A DNA stretch of 64,000 nucleotides from Sphingosinicella sp041916975 (GTDB lineage Bacteria > Pseudomonadota > Alphaproteobacteria > Sphingomonadales > Sphingomonadaceae), in contig NZ_JAYRYK010000001.1 in the NCBI RefSeq assembly GCF_041916975.1, positions 3,782,001 to 3,846,000 of the forward strand. The letters are read 5' to 3'. Of the stretch, positions 26,792 through 35,202 are shown piece after piece (position 1 is the first letter of the stretch; every line of letters starts with the position of its first letter). The notes under the pieces are model-generated. The model saw only the letters and a program-made list of their open reading frames with translations, was not told the DNA's origin and made no database searches. The translations under genes were made by a program, and so were the position numbers.

Positions 26792-28471
26792 GTGGGTGAC
26801 AATTCTCTGAAGGAACGCACGGGCGGCGAAGCGCTGGTTGCGCAGCTTATCGAGGAAGGCGTCGTGGATGTGTTCGGCATTCCTGGCGTGCAGCTCGATT
26901 GGGCGGTCGAGGCGCTGCGTCAGGCTGCCGATCGCATCCGCTTCATCGTGCCGCGCCACGAGCAGGCCGCATCCTACATGGCGGACGGCTATGCCCGCAC
27001 CACGGGCCGGGAAGGTGTTTGCATGGTGGTTCCGGGGCCGGGCGTTCTGAATGCCCTCGCCGGGCTCTCCACCGCATACGCCTGCAATTCGCGTGTGCTT
27101 TTCATCGCAGGGCAGATTCCTTCGAACACCATCGGGCAGGGGTTCGGGATGCTTCACGAAATCCCGGATCAGAGCGGTATCCTGAAATCGCTCACCAAGT
27201 GGCACGGTATCGCCCACCGCGTCGAGGATATCCCCGGGCTTGTCCACGAGGCGTTCATGCAGATGCGGTCCGGGCGTCCGCGTCCGGTGGCGATCGAGTT
27301 GCCGCCCGATATCCTTCAGAACAAGGCGCCTGTTGCCGTCATCCCGCGCGCCGTGTCGGTGCCGACGGTACCGGACGAAGCGTCTGTCGCCGATGCGGCG
27401 AAGCTGCTTGCCGAAGCGCGCTTCCCGGTTATCTACGCGGGGGGCGGCGCAGCGGCCTCCGGTGCCGGCGAAGCGATAAGGGTGCTTGCCGAACGGATAC
27501 AGGCGCCGGTGGTGATGACGGAAGGCGGGCGCGGGACGCTCTCGGACAGGCATCCGCTGGCGCTGGTTTCGCTGGGCGGCCGAGCGGTCCTTCCGCACGC
27601 TGACGTCGTGCTGGTCGCGGGCAGCCGCTTCGTGGATGCCATTGCTCGCCCCACGCACGTCGCTGAAGGGGCCAGGTTCATCTATCTGAACATCGAGCCG
27701 GCAGACATGGCAGGGCCGCGCCAGATGGGCACACGCATCGCGGCCGATGTAAAGACCGGTGTGGAAGCGATCCTTGCCGCCCTCCCGGCGCGTGAGGCAT
27801 CGCCGCGCGGCGAGCAGATCGCGGCGGTGAAAGCATGGTGTGCCGAACAGATCGATGCGATCCAGCCGCAGAACGCCTTCATGCGGGCTTTGCGCGCATC
27901 GATGGCGAACGATGATATTCTCGTCAGCGAACTCACCCAGCTCGGCTATTATTCCAACATTGCCTTCCCGGTTTATGGACCCCGTCGCTTCGTGACGCCG
28001 GGCTATCAGGGAACGCTCGGCTATGGCTTCAACACCGCACTCGGGGCGGCGCATGGCAACTCTGATCGCCGTGTCGTTTCGATCAACGGAGACGGCGGCT
28101 TTGCATGGGGCATCCAGGAACTTTCCACTGTTGCGCGCGATCAGCTGAACCTCAGCATCGTCGTGTTCGTGGATGGCCGCTACGGCAATGTGCAGCGCAT
28201 CCAGAAGCGGACGTTCGGCATCGAGTTCGCAACGGAGCTTCGGAACCCGGAGTATCAGGCTCTTGCAGCCGCCTACGGCATTCCATCCGCTGAAGTGGAG
28301 ACGCCCGAAGCGCTTGAAGCGGAACTGGCGGCGGCGAAGGCGCGCGGCGGACCCGCGCTGATCGCGGTAAAGGTCGGTGAGATGCCGAGCCCGTGGGCGC
28401 TCATCCATCCGTTCGTGCCGCCGGTATCGCCGCCGCCGCCCAATCCACTCGGCGAGCCAACAGCGGCCTGA
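26792..28471 (+). CDS. ThDP-dependent enzyme (2-oxo acid decarboxylase / acetolactate synthase family)
   Basis: About 559 residues in the three-domain ThDP fold. VPRHEQAASYMADGYAR holds the catalytic Glu, the central domain has FPVIYAGGGA, and the cofactor motif starts with NGDGGFAWGIQEL and ends at DGRYGN. No FAD-specific acetolactate synthase features were recognised. Coming directly after an aromatic-type aminotransferase it probably decarboxylates an aryl-pyruvate to an aldehyde, as phenylpyruvate decarboxylase does (inference). The GTG at 26792 is chosen because GTGGAG lies eight bases upstream; an ATG at 26777 is an alternative without a ribosome binding site. Confidence 0.85.
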   Translation: MGDNSLKERTGGEALVAQLIEEGVVDVFGIPGVQLDWAVEALRQAADRIRFIVPRHEQAASYMADGYARTTGREGVCMVVPGPGVLNALAGLSTAYACNSRVLFIAGQIPSNTIGQGFGMLHEIPDQSGILKSLTKWHGIAHRVEDIPGLVHEAFMQMRSGRPRPVAIELPPDILQNKAPVAVIPRAVSVPTVPDEASVADAAKLLAEARFPVIYAGGGAAASGAGEAIRVLAERIQAPVVMTEGGRGTLSDRHPLALVSLGGRAVLPHADVVLVAGSRFVDAIARPTHVAEGARFIYLNIEPADMAGPRQMGTRIAADVKTGVEAILAALPAREASPRGEQIAAVKAWCAEQIDAIQPQNAFMRALRASMANDDILVSELTQLGYYSNIAFPVYGPRRFVTPGYQGTLGYGFNTALGAAHGNSDRRVVSINGDGGFAWGIQELSTVARDQLNLSIVVFVDGRYGNVQRIQKRTFGIEFATELRNPEYQALAAAYGIPSAEVETPEALEAELAAAKARGGPALIAVKVGEMPSPWALIHPFVPPVSPPPPNPLGEPTAA

Positions 28472-28499
28472 TCCAGAAAATGAGAAAAGGGGGTTGAGG

Positions 28500-29858
28500 A
28501 TGGCGGACGACACCGGGGGAGTAGCGGCGAACGGACAGCCGCTCAGCTATCGCTACGGTTGGTATACCACCGCTGTCCTGATGCTGGCCTATACGTTCTC
28601 GTTTCTGGACCGACAGATCCTCAACCTGATGGTTGGGCCGATCAAGGCCGATCTCGCCATCACCGATGTGCAGTTCGCGCTTTTAACGGGCGGCGCATTC
28701 GGCATCTTCTACACGATCATGGGGCTTCCCATCGGCTGGATGGCAGATCGCTATCCCCGCAAGTGGATCATCAGCACCGGCATTGCGCTCTGGAGCCTCA
28801 TGACTGCGCTTTCAGGGCTGACGCGAACGTTTCCACAGCTCATGCTGGCACGGATCGGCGTGGGGGTTGGCGAGGCTACGCTCTCGCCTTCCGCTTATTC
28901 GATGTTGTCCGACCTGTTCGACAAAACGCGCTTGCCGAAAGCGATGAGCGTTTACACCGTCGGTATCTATATCGGTGCTGGCCTTGCCATGATCATCGGC
29001 GGCACGGTGGTTGGCGCTATTGAAAAGACGCCGGACATCGTTGTGCCGCTGCTTGGCGAGATGCGATCGTGGCATTTGGTCTTCATTGTTGTTGGACTGC
29101 CGGGTCTGCTTGTGGCCCTCTGGGTCGCGACACTGACCGAGCCGGTACGCAGGGTTCGCCCGGCAGATGCAGCAGACGACCAGGCGGCCGGTTTCTCCCT
29201 GCCGCGGATATGGAAATTCCTTGCCTCTTATCCCTTGATGTCGGTGTCGCTGTTCCTGGGATCGGCGATGTTTTCGGTGATGAGCTACACGGACGCATGG
29301 TTCCCTGAGCTCTTTATCCGCACATGGGGCTGGGGTGCTCAGCAGACGGGTTTCGTGAATGGCGCCGCGTCGCTGATTGCCGGGCCACTCGGTATGCTTG
29401 CAGCGGGCTGGTGGTCGAGCCAGATGATTCAAAAAGGGCAGGGCGATGCCTGCCTGCGTCTGACCGCCTATGCCGCTGCCGGGATCGCGCTGCCTGCTGT
29501 GCTGATGCCGCTGATGCCGAACGGCTATTTGATGGGCGTATTGTTACTGCCGCTCAAGTTCTTCGGCGGCTTTACGCCCGTGCTGATCCCGACAGCGATC
29601 CAGATGATAGCGCCTGCGGCTCTGAGGGCGCAGCTCGGGGCTGTTTTCATGTTCACCGTGGGCATCGTCGGCGTGTCGCTGGGCCCCATTCTTCCGGCGT
29701 TGCTCAACGACTATGTCTTCCGGGATGAAAACGCGCTGCGCTATTCGCTCTCGGTCGCCTCGGGGATTGTTGCTCCGATTGCATTCGTATTGCTGTTCAT
29801 CGGTATGAAGCAGTTCCGGCGACGCCTCGCGGAGGTGGAAGGCGCTTCCGACGCATAA
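28500..29858 (+). CDS. MFS transporter, spinster/aromatic acid type
   Basis: A 452-residue twelve-helix transporter. The motif GLPIGWMADRYPRKWIISTG between helices 2 and 3 and RIGVGVGEATLSPSAYSML are typical of the Spns-like MFS branch common in sphingomonads. ATG at 28500 directly follows AGGGGGTTGAGG. It is the last gene of the oxygenase/aminotransferase/decarboxylase unit and probably imports the substrate across the inner membrane, or exports a by-product. Confidence 0.88.
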   Translation: MADDTGGVAANGQPLSYRYGWYTTAVLMLAYTFSFLDRQILNLMVGPIKADLAITDVQFALLTGGAFGIFYTIMGLPIGWMADRYPRKWIISTGIALWSLMTALSGLTRTFPQLMLARIGVGVGEATLSPSAYSMLSDLFDKTRLPKAMSVYTVGIYIGAGLAMIIGGTVVGAIEKTPDIVVPLLGEMRSWHLVFIVVGLPGLLVALWVATLTEPVRRVRPADAADDQAAGFSLPRIWKFLASYPLMSVSLFLGSAMFSVMSYTDAWFPELFIRTWGWGAQQTGFVNGAASLIAGPLGMLAAGWWSSQMIQKGQGDACLRLTAYAAAGIALPAVLMPLMPNGYLMGVLLLPLKFFGGFTPVLIPTAIQMIAPAALRAQLGAVFMFTVGIVGVSLGPILPALLNDYVFRDENALRYSLSVASGIVAPIAFVLLFIGMKQFRRRLAEVEGASDA

Positions 29859-29948
29859 GTTCATCGGTGATGCCATTTCAGGTGTGGCACAATTGCAATC
29901 CTCGACGTTTCTTTAAATCGGATCAATCACCCGCTTGCGAGAAACAGA

Positions 29949-29958
29949 TAACATGTTA
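29949..29958. promoter_or_regulatory. Palindrome TAACATGTTA, regulon site 2
   Basis: Perfect 10-bp palindrome identical to the one at 24334-24343, 128 bp before the start of the TBDR gene at 30086. It suggests that the receptor belongs to the HpaR-like regulon. Confidence 0.65.
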
Positions 29959-30085
29959 AATTGTTTTGGCGCGACGAGTCGCAGGAGCAAAAGTGCGCCG
30001 TCGCAGGGCAGAGAATGAGAACGCTGCATTCCATTCCGTTCGTTCCGACGAAGGAAGACGGCTGTTCAGGGAAGGGGAAATCAAA

Positions 30086-32317
30086 ATGAAAACGAGCCAA
30101 TACGGCGTGAGGTCGGGAGTTGCTCTCCTTCTCGCCGGAACCATGTACGCATCTCCCGCGCTGGCTGAAGCCGAGACGGTGTCGACGGACGAGATCGTCG
30201 TGACTGCACTGAAGCGCGGTGACGTGCAGCTTCAGGACGTGGCGAGCAGTATTGCCGTTGTGGGGCAGGAGACGCTGGAAAAGCGCGGTGTCGTGGAGTT
30301 CGCCGATTTCGCGCGCAACGTCGCGGGCCTGAACTTCATCGACAGTGGCGCGGGCGACAAGCGCTATATCGTTCGCGGTATCAACGCCGCGGGTGAAGCG
30401 CAGACCGCGCTCTACTACGACAATATTCCCATGACCGGTATCGGCGGCGCCGCGTCGTCGTTCGGTGGACGTCAGCCCGATCTCCAGCTCTATGACGTGC
30501 AGCAGATCGAAGTTCTGCGCGGGCCGCAGGGCACGCTGTACGGATCGAATTCGCAGTCCGGCGTGATCCGCTTCGTGACCAACAAGGCACGGACCGATCG
30601 CTTCGAAGGTTCGGCGCAGGCTGAGGTTTCCGCAACCAAGGACGGCGGGACCAACTACGGCGTTCGCGGCATGGTGAACGTTCCGCTCGTGCAGGATATC
30701 CTGGCGGTCCGTATCGTCGGCTACTCCGAAGACTATTCGGGCTGGGTGGACAACGTCTACCGCGACGAGAAGGACTTCAACGATACGAAGCGTTCCGGCA
30801 TTCGCGCGAGCTTCACGCTGACTCCGGACGATCTCACAAGCATCGTCGGCCAGTTCTTCTATCAGGACATGGAAACGGGCGGCCGTGCCTATACGCGCCC
30901 CTACGCGACGACCATCGGTGACAATTTCTTCCCGGCGATCGGTCGTCGTGCAACGTCCCAGATCGGCCGCGAAGTGCATGACGACGAGACGAAGATCTAT
31001 GCGCTGACGGTTGATCGCGATCTCGACTGGTCAACGCTCACCGTATCAGGCTCCTATCTGGACCGCGATGTCATCGATTTTGTCGATAACGGCCCGTCGT
31101 TCCGCTACTTCGAATATCTGCAGCGCATCGGCCAGTTCCCGCCGGTAACCGTGCCGATCGGCAGCCTTTCCTACTCGCCGCAGAGTACGAAGATGTGGAC
31201 GTTCGAAACGCGTCTCGCAACCAAGCTGGATGGCCCGCTCAACGGTGTTGCAGGCGTCTTCTATTCGGATCGCGAGAACAACTTCGAAACGAATACCGTC
31301 GTCGTCGATCCGATCACCGGCAACGGAGATTTTTCGATCCCGCTCATCTCGCGCCGGAATTTCTCCGATACCACGAAGGATTTCGCGATCTTCGGCGAAT
31401 TCACGTTCGATATCACCGATGCGCTTTCGTTCACCGGTGGCGCGCGCTGGTTCCGCACGAAGCGTGATCTTGTCGCCAATACGCTGGTGCCGTTCTTCGG
31501 TCTCGGCGCACCGGGTACGACCTCGGCGAAGGCGAAGAACGAAGACGTGATCTTCAAGGCGCAGGTTTCCTACGAAGTCACGCCGGATGCCCTGATCTAC
31601 GCGCAGTACGCGGAAGGTTACCGCTCGGGCGGTACCAACGCATCTTCGTTCGCGGGCGTCCCTCCGCAGTATGATCCCGATACCACCTCGAACTACGAGA
31701 TCGGTGCCAAGACCAGCTGGGCCGATGGTGCGGTTATCCTGAACGTTGCGGCCTACCGGATCGATCTCAAGGGTCTTCAGGTCGAGCAGCGTTTCGGACC
31801 GGGCGGCGCCTTTGCCGGTGTGGGCAATATCTCGGGTACGGCAGCCCGCTCGAAGGGCATCGAGGCGGACCTGCTGGTCAAGCCCGCGCAGGGCCTGACG
31901 CTGCAGTTCGCCGGGAACTATACCGACGCCAAGCTGGCAAAGGACGTGCCGGATCTCGGCGCGGCCGCTGTCAAGGGTGCGGGGCTTTCCTATGTGCCCA
32001 AGGTGAATCTCAGCTTCACTGCAGATCAGGAGTTCGCGCTGACGGACGATGTGGAGGCCAGCGTCGGCTTCTCGGTAACGCATACCGGCAAGATCGATAC
32101 GACCTATTACACGGCCTTCAACCAGCCGTCGCGGTCATACACTCTGGCTGATGTGCGTGCACGGGTGAGCTGGGATCAGTTCAAGCTCGACCTCTACGTG
32201 AACAACCTGTTCGACAAGGCGGCGGAGCTGACCGTGTTCAACACGATCAATGATCCGCATGTCGTGCTCACCAACCGTCCGCGTACGATCGGTGCACGGC
32301 TCGGTATCAACTTCTGA
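30086..32317 (+). CDS. TonB-dependent receptor of the aromatic regulon
   Basis: A 743-residue receptor. Signal peptide ends near ALA-EA (residue 27); TonB-box-like EIVVTALKR lies at about 36-44; plug has VQDVASS-like LQDVASSIAVVG, RYIVRGINAAGEAQTALYYD and IEVLRGPQGTLYGSNSQSG. The barrel ends in GARLGINF. The ATG at 30086 follows AAGGGG. It sits behind regulon site 2 and in front of two exported hydrolases, so it likely brings the N-acyl or peptide-bound precursor of the aromatic substrate into the periplasm (inference). A strong hairpin follows the stop. Confidence 0.94.
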   Translation: MKTSQYGVRSGVALLLAGTMYASPALAEAETVSTDEIVVTALKRGDVQLQDVASSIAVVGQETLEKRGVVEFADFARNVAGLNFIDSGAGDKRYIVRGINAAGEAQTALYYDNIPMTGIGGAASSFGGRQPDLQLYDVQQIEVLRGPQGTLYGSNSQSGVIRFVTNKARTDRFEGSAQAEVSATKDGGTNYGVRGMVNVPLVQDILAVRIVGYSEDYSGWVDNVYRDEKDFNDTKRSGIRASFTLTPDDLTSIVGQFFYQDMETGGRAYTRPYATTIGDNFFPAIGRRATSQIGREVHDDETKIYALTVDRDLDWSTLTVSGSYLDRDVIDFVDNGPSFRYFEYLQRIGQFPPVTVPIGSLSYSPQSTKMWTFETRLATKLDGPLNGVAGVFYSDRENNFETNTVVVDPITGNGDFSIPLISRRNFSDTTKDFAIFGEFTFDITDALSFTGGARWFRTKRDLVANTLVPFFGLGAPGTTSAKAKNEDVIFKAQVSYEVTPDALIYAQYAEGYRSGGTNASSFAGVPPQYDPDTTSNYEIGAKTSWADGAVILNVAAYRIDLKGLQVEQRFGPGGAFAGVGNISGTAARSKGIEADLLVKPAQGLTLQFAGNYTDAKLAKDVPDLGAAAVKGAGLSYVPKVNLSFTADQEFALTDDVEASVGFSVTHTGKIDTTYYTAFNQPSRSYTLADVRARVSWDQFKLDLYVNNLFDKAAELTVFNTINDPHVVLTNRPRTIGARLGINF

Positions 32318-32324
32318 TGTCCAG

Positions 32325-32355
32325 GAAGGCCCGTCGTTCGGCGGGCCTTCGTTTC
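32325..32355 (+). terminator. Rho-independent-like terminator after the TBDR gene
   Basis: Perfect 9-bp stem GAAGGCCCG/CGGGCCTTC (32325-32333 and 32342-32350) with an 8-base loop, then a T-rich gtttctt. It separates the receptor from the peptidase genes and may attenuate rather than stop transcription. Confidence 0.6.
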
Positions 32356-32371
32356 TTGCTTGGAGGTGAAT

Positions 32372-33679
32372 TTGCGCCCGGCGTTCCTTCTGGTTGCAGC
32401 CTCCACGCTGATCGTCTCCGCCCTTCCTGCTCTCGCTGCAGATACGGATGCGAATCTTGCAACGCGCGTTGCAGCCGTCGAACCGGATGTCGTCCGGTGG
32501 CGGCGCGATATCCATCAGCATCCTGAACTCGGAAATCGCGAAACGCGGACGTCGGCCCTTGTCGCGGCCCATTTGAAACGCCTGAAGCTCGACGAGATCA
32601 GAACCGGCATCGCGCATACGGGTGTGATCGGCGTCCTTAAGGGCAAGCTGCCCGGCCCCGTCATCGCACTCCGTGCCGATATGGATGCCCTGCCTGTAAC
32701 GGAGCGCACCGGGCTTCCCTTTGCTTCCACGGTAAAGGCGAAGCGCGGCGATGAAACCGTTGGCGTGATGCACGCGTGCGGTCACGATGCCCACACGGCG
32801 ATGATGATGGGCGTGGCCGAGGTTCTTTCGGGAATGCGCGATCGCATCGCGGGAACGGTCGTGTTCGTGTTCCAGCCCGCTGAAGAGGGCGCACCGCAGG
32901 GTGAGGAAGGCGGCGCCGCGCTCATCCTGAAAGAAGGCGCGCTTTCGGGCGCCTATGCACCCGAAGCGATCTTCGGCCTCCACGTCTGGCCGGGCGAAGC
33001 CGGCACCATTTCGTATCGCGCACGCGGCAGCATGGCGAGCGCGGACAGGCTTGTCATCAAGGTAACCGGCAAACAGACGCATGGCGCGCAGCCGTGGCAC
33101 GGGATCGACCCGATCACCACCGCGGCCCAGATCGTGACCGGGCTTCAGATGATCCCGGCCCGGCAGGTGAACATCACGACCGCGCCCGCGGTTGTCACCA
33201 TCGGCCGCATTCAGGGCGGGACAGCCAGTAACATCGTGCCGGAAACCGTGGACATGGAAGGCACGATCCGCACCTTTGATCCTGAGATGCGCGAGGATAT
33301 CATTGCCCGCGTGAAGCGGACCGCAACCGATATCGCTGCAGCGGCAGGTGCCAGGGCGGATGTTGAAATCCAGCCCTATGCGCCGCCCGTCTACAACGAT
33401 GTCGCGCTCGTGGAGCGCATGGAGCCTACGCTCAGGCGCGCGGCGGGAGACAAGCTCCGGTCCATGGGCCTCGTGATGGGTTCGGAAGATTTTGCCCACT
33501 ATCAGGCGAAGATACCGGGATTGTTCTTCTTCCTTGGCGTCAATGCCCCCGGCGTATCGCTCGGCGAGACTGCCGATCTGCATTCGCCGGAGTTCATGTT
33601 GAACGAGAATGCCTTGAAGAGCGGCGTTCAAACGATGTCGATGCTGGCGCTCGACTATCTGAAGCCGTCCGGTTCCTGA
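32372..33679 (+). CDS. Exported M20-family amidohydrolase / aminoacylase
   Basis: A 435-residue zinc enzyme of the M20D (hippurate hydrolase, IAA-amino acid hydrolase) family. An N-terminal signal peptide RPAFLLVAASTLIVSALPALA points to the periplasm. Metal-site motifs are RRDIHQHPELG, RADMDALPV, MHACGHDAHTAMMMG and FQPAEEGAPQGEEGG; the dimerisation domain follows near residue 200. A TTG at 32372, five bases after GGAGGTG, is the start that best fits the signal peptide. It would split an N-acyl or N-aroyl amino acid. Its place between a TBDR and the aromatic amino acid genes supports deacylation of the imported substrate (inference). Confidence 0.87.
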   Translation: MRPAFLLVAASTLIVSALPALAADTDANLATRVAAVEPDVVRWRRDIHQHPELGNRETRTSALVAAHLKRLKLDEIRTGIAHTGVIGVLKGKLPGPVIALRADMDALPVTERTGLPFASTVKAKRGDETVGVMHACGHDAHTAMMMGVAEVLSGMRDRIAGTVVFVFQPAEEGAPQGEEGGAALILKEGALSGAYAPEAIFGLHVWPGEAGTISYRARGSMASADRLVIKVTGKQTHGAQPWHGIDPITTAAQIVTGLQMIPARQVNITTAPAVVTIGRIQGGTASNIVPETVDMEGTIRTFDPEMREDIIARVKRTATDIAAAAGARADVEIQPYAPPVYNDVALVERMEPTLRRAAGDKLRSMGLVMGSEDFAHYQAKIPGLFFFLGVNAPGVSLGETADLHSPEFMLNENALKSGVQTMSMLALDYLKPSGS

Positions 33680-33708
33680 TGGCCTGCCCGCGTTATGGAG
33701 ATGCTGCG

Positions 33709-35118
33709 ATGAAAACCTGCCGTCACCTTCTGAAAGCTGCTCTTCTGGCCGCTACGCTGATCGGGTTCCAGGCGCCGGCACAGGCGATGCAGGCCGAGGG
33801 GAGTGCCGTTGCCGCTCAACCGACCGTTCTCATCCACGCGGGCAAGCTGCTCGCCACGCCCGGCAAGGCGCCGCTCGAGCGGCAGACGGTTGTCGTACGC
33901 GGCAATCGCATCGTGGAGGTTCGGCCCGGCTTTGCCGATGCAGCGTCGTTTGGCGGCGATGTACGGATCGTCGATCTTTCCGACAAGTTCGTGATGCCCG
34001 GCATGATGGACGTGCACATGCACCTCAGCGGGCTTCAGGACATGAACCTCACGATGCAGTCCGTCACCGTTGCCGATACGGAGGTCGTGCTCCATTCCGC
34101 GCGGCAGATGCGGCGGATGCTGGAGCGGGGTTTCACGACGGTTCGCGACGTCGGCAATAACCGCAACGGCTTCTCGCTCCGCAATGCCATTCAGAAGGGC
34201 CAGATCCCGGGGCCGCGCCTCTATCTCTCGGGTGAACTGATCGCGCGTACCTCCGGGCATGGCGCCGATCCCGTGGTGCTTCCGGAAGTCGCCCACGCGC
34301 TGCATCAGGGGCAGAACGGCTGCGACGGTGCGGAGAGCTGCCGTCGGCGCGTGCGCGAAGAGGTTGGGCACGGTGCCGACCTTTTGAAGATCGTCACGTC
34401 CGGCGGCGCCCGGGACGATACCGGCGAGGCGAATTCGCCCGTGCAATTCACGGCCGAGGAACTGGATGCGATCTTCGAAGCCGCGCGTCAGGTGAAGCGC
34501 CCGGTCGCAGCGCACGCGCACAGTGTTGCCGGGATCAATGAAGCGTTGAAGCGGGGCGCGCGCACCATCGAGCACGGCGCCTATTATAACAAGGAATCGA
34601 TCCGCCTGTTCAAGCAGAGCGGGGCCATTCTCGTGCCGACAGCATCGGTTGCCGACTACGGTATGCGTATGATGCAGAGCTTTCGCAATCGCATGACCGA
34701 TGAGGATTGGAAGCGTGCCACCGAAACGTCCGAATGGATGCGCGGCACACCTGGCCGTGCATGGCGCGACGGCATCAAGCTGGCGACGGGTACGGACATG
34801 GGCGTCAGCGAGCGCGAAACGAGCCTGCTTGAACTGAAGCTGTTTGTCGCAAGCGGTGTTCCGGCCGGAGAGACGATCAAGGCGGCAACGATGAACGGTG
34901 CCGAGGCGATCGGCGTCGAAGACCGTCTGGGGCAGATCAAGGCCGACTACCTTGCCGATATCGTTGCGGTTTCCGGCGATCCCACCGTCAACATCGATGC
35001 GCTGGAAAACATGCGCTTCGTGATGAAGGACGGCATCGTTTACCGGGCCGAGCCGGCACAAGAAGCCGGCCTGAAAGACCTGTTCTTTCCCGTTCGCGAT
35101 GGCGCGATAGCGGACTGA
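33709..35118 (+). CDS. Exported metal-dependent amidohydrolase (imidazolonepropionase/Xaa-Pro dipeptidase-like)
   Basis: A 469-residue amidohydrolase-superfamily TIM-barrel with a signal peptide ending near AQA-MQ. The metal site shows DVHMHLSG (HxH), the carbamylated-lysine candidate in DLLKIVTSGG, AHAHS, IEHGAYY, and the final Asp in TGTDMG. Relatives include Caulobacter and Sphingomonas dipeptidases that cleave C-terminal residues of dipeptides, and ochratoxin-type amidases. The ATG at 33709 has GGAG upstream; an ATG at 33679 overlapping the M20 stop is an alternative. With the M20 enzyme it forms a periplasmic amide-cleaving pair. Confidence 0.87.
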   Translation: MKTCRHLLKAALLAATLIGFQAPAQAMQAEGSAVAAQPTVLIHAGKLLATPGKAPLERQTVVVRGNRIVEVRPGFADAASFGGDVRIVDLSDKFVMPGMMDVHMHLSGLQDMNLTMQSVTVADTEVVLHSARQMRRMLERGFTTVRDVGNNRNGFSLRNAIQKGQIPGPRLYLSGELIARTSGHGADPVVLPEVAHALHQGQNGCDGAESCRRRVREEVGHGADLLKIVTSGGARDDTGEANSPVQFTAEELDAIFEAARQVKRPVAAHAHSVAGINEALKRGARTIEHGAYYNKESIRLFKQSGAILVPTASVADYGMRMMQSFRNRMTDEDWKRATETSEWMRGTPGRAWRDGIKLATGTDMGVSERETSLLELKLFVASGVPAGETIKAATMNGAEAIGVEDRLGQIKADYLADIVAVSGDPTVNIDALENMRFVMKDGIVYRAEPAQEAGLKDLFFPVRDGAIAD

Positions 35119-35154
35119 TTCCGCCGGGCCGCGATCATCTTGGCGCTTGATTGA

Positions 35155-35170
35155 ACTTAACATGTTAAGT
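35155..35170. promoter_or_regulatory. 16-bp perfect palindrome ACTTAACATGTTAAGT, regulon site 3
   Basis: The longest and most symmetric copy of the regulon palindrome, 33 bp before the hpaE-like start, so a bound protein would cover the promoter or transcription start. It contains the TAACATGTTA core of sites 1 and 2. Confidence 0.7.
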
Positions 35171-35202
35171 ATCTTGGCGCCTCAGGTTCTTTGGAGAGTT
35201 TC

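Noticed and set aside
25760..28513. 917-codon minus-strand frame opposite the aminotransferase and ThDP genes
   Set aside because: It spans two real genes and their gap on the other strand and has no recognisable domain.
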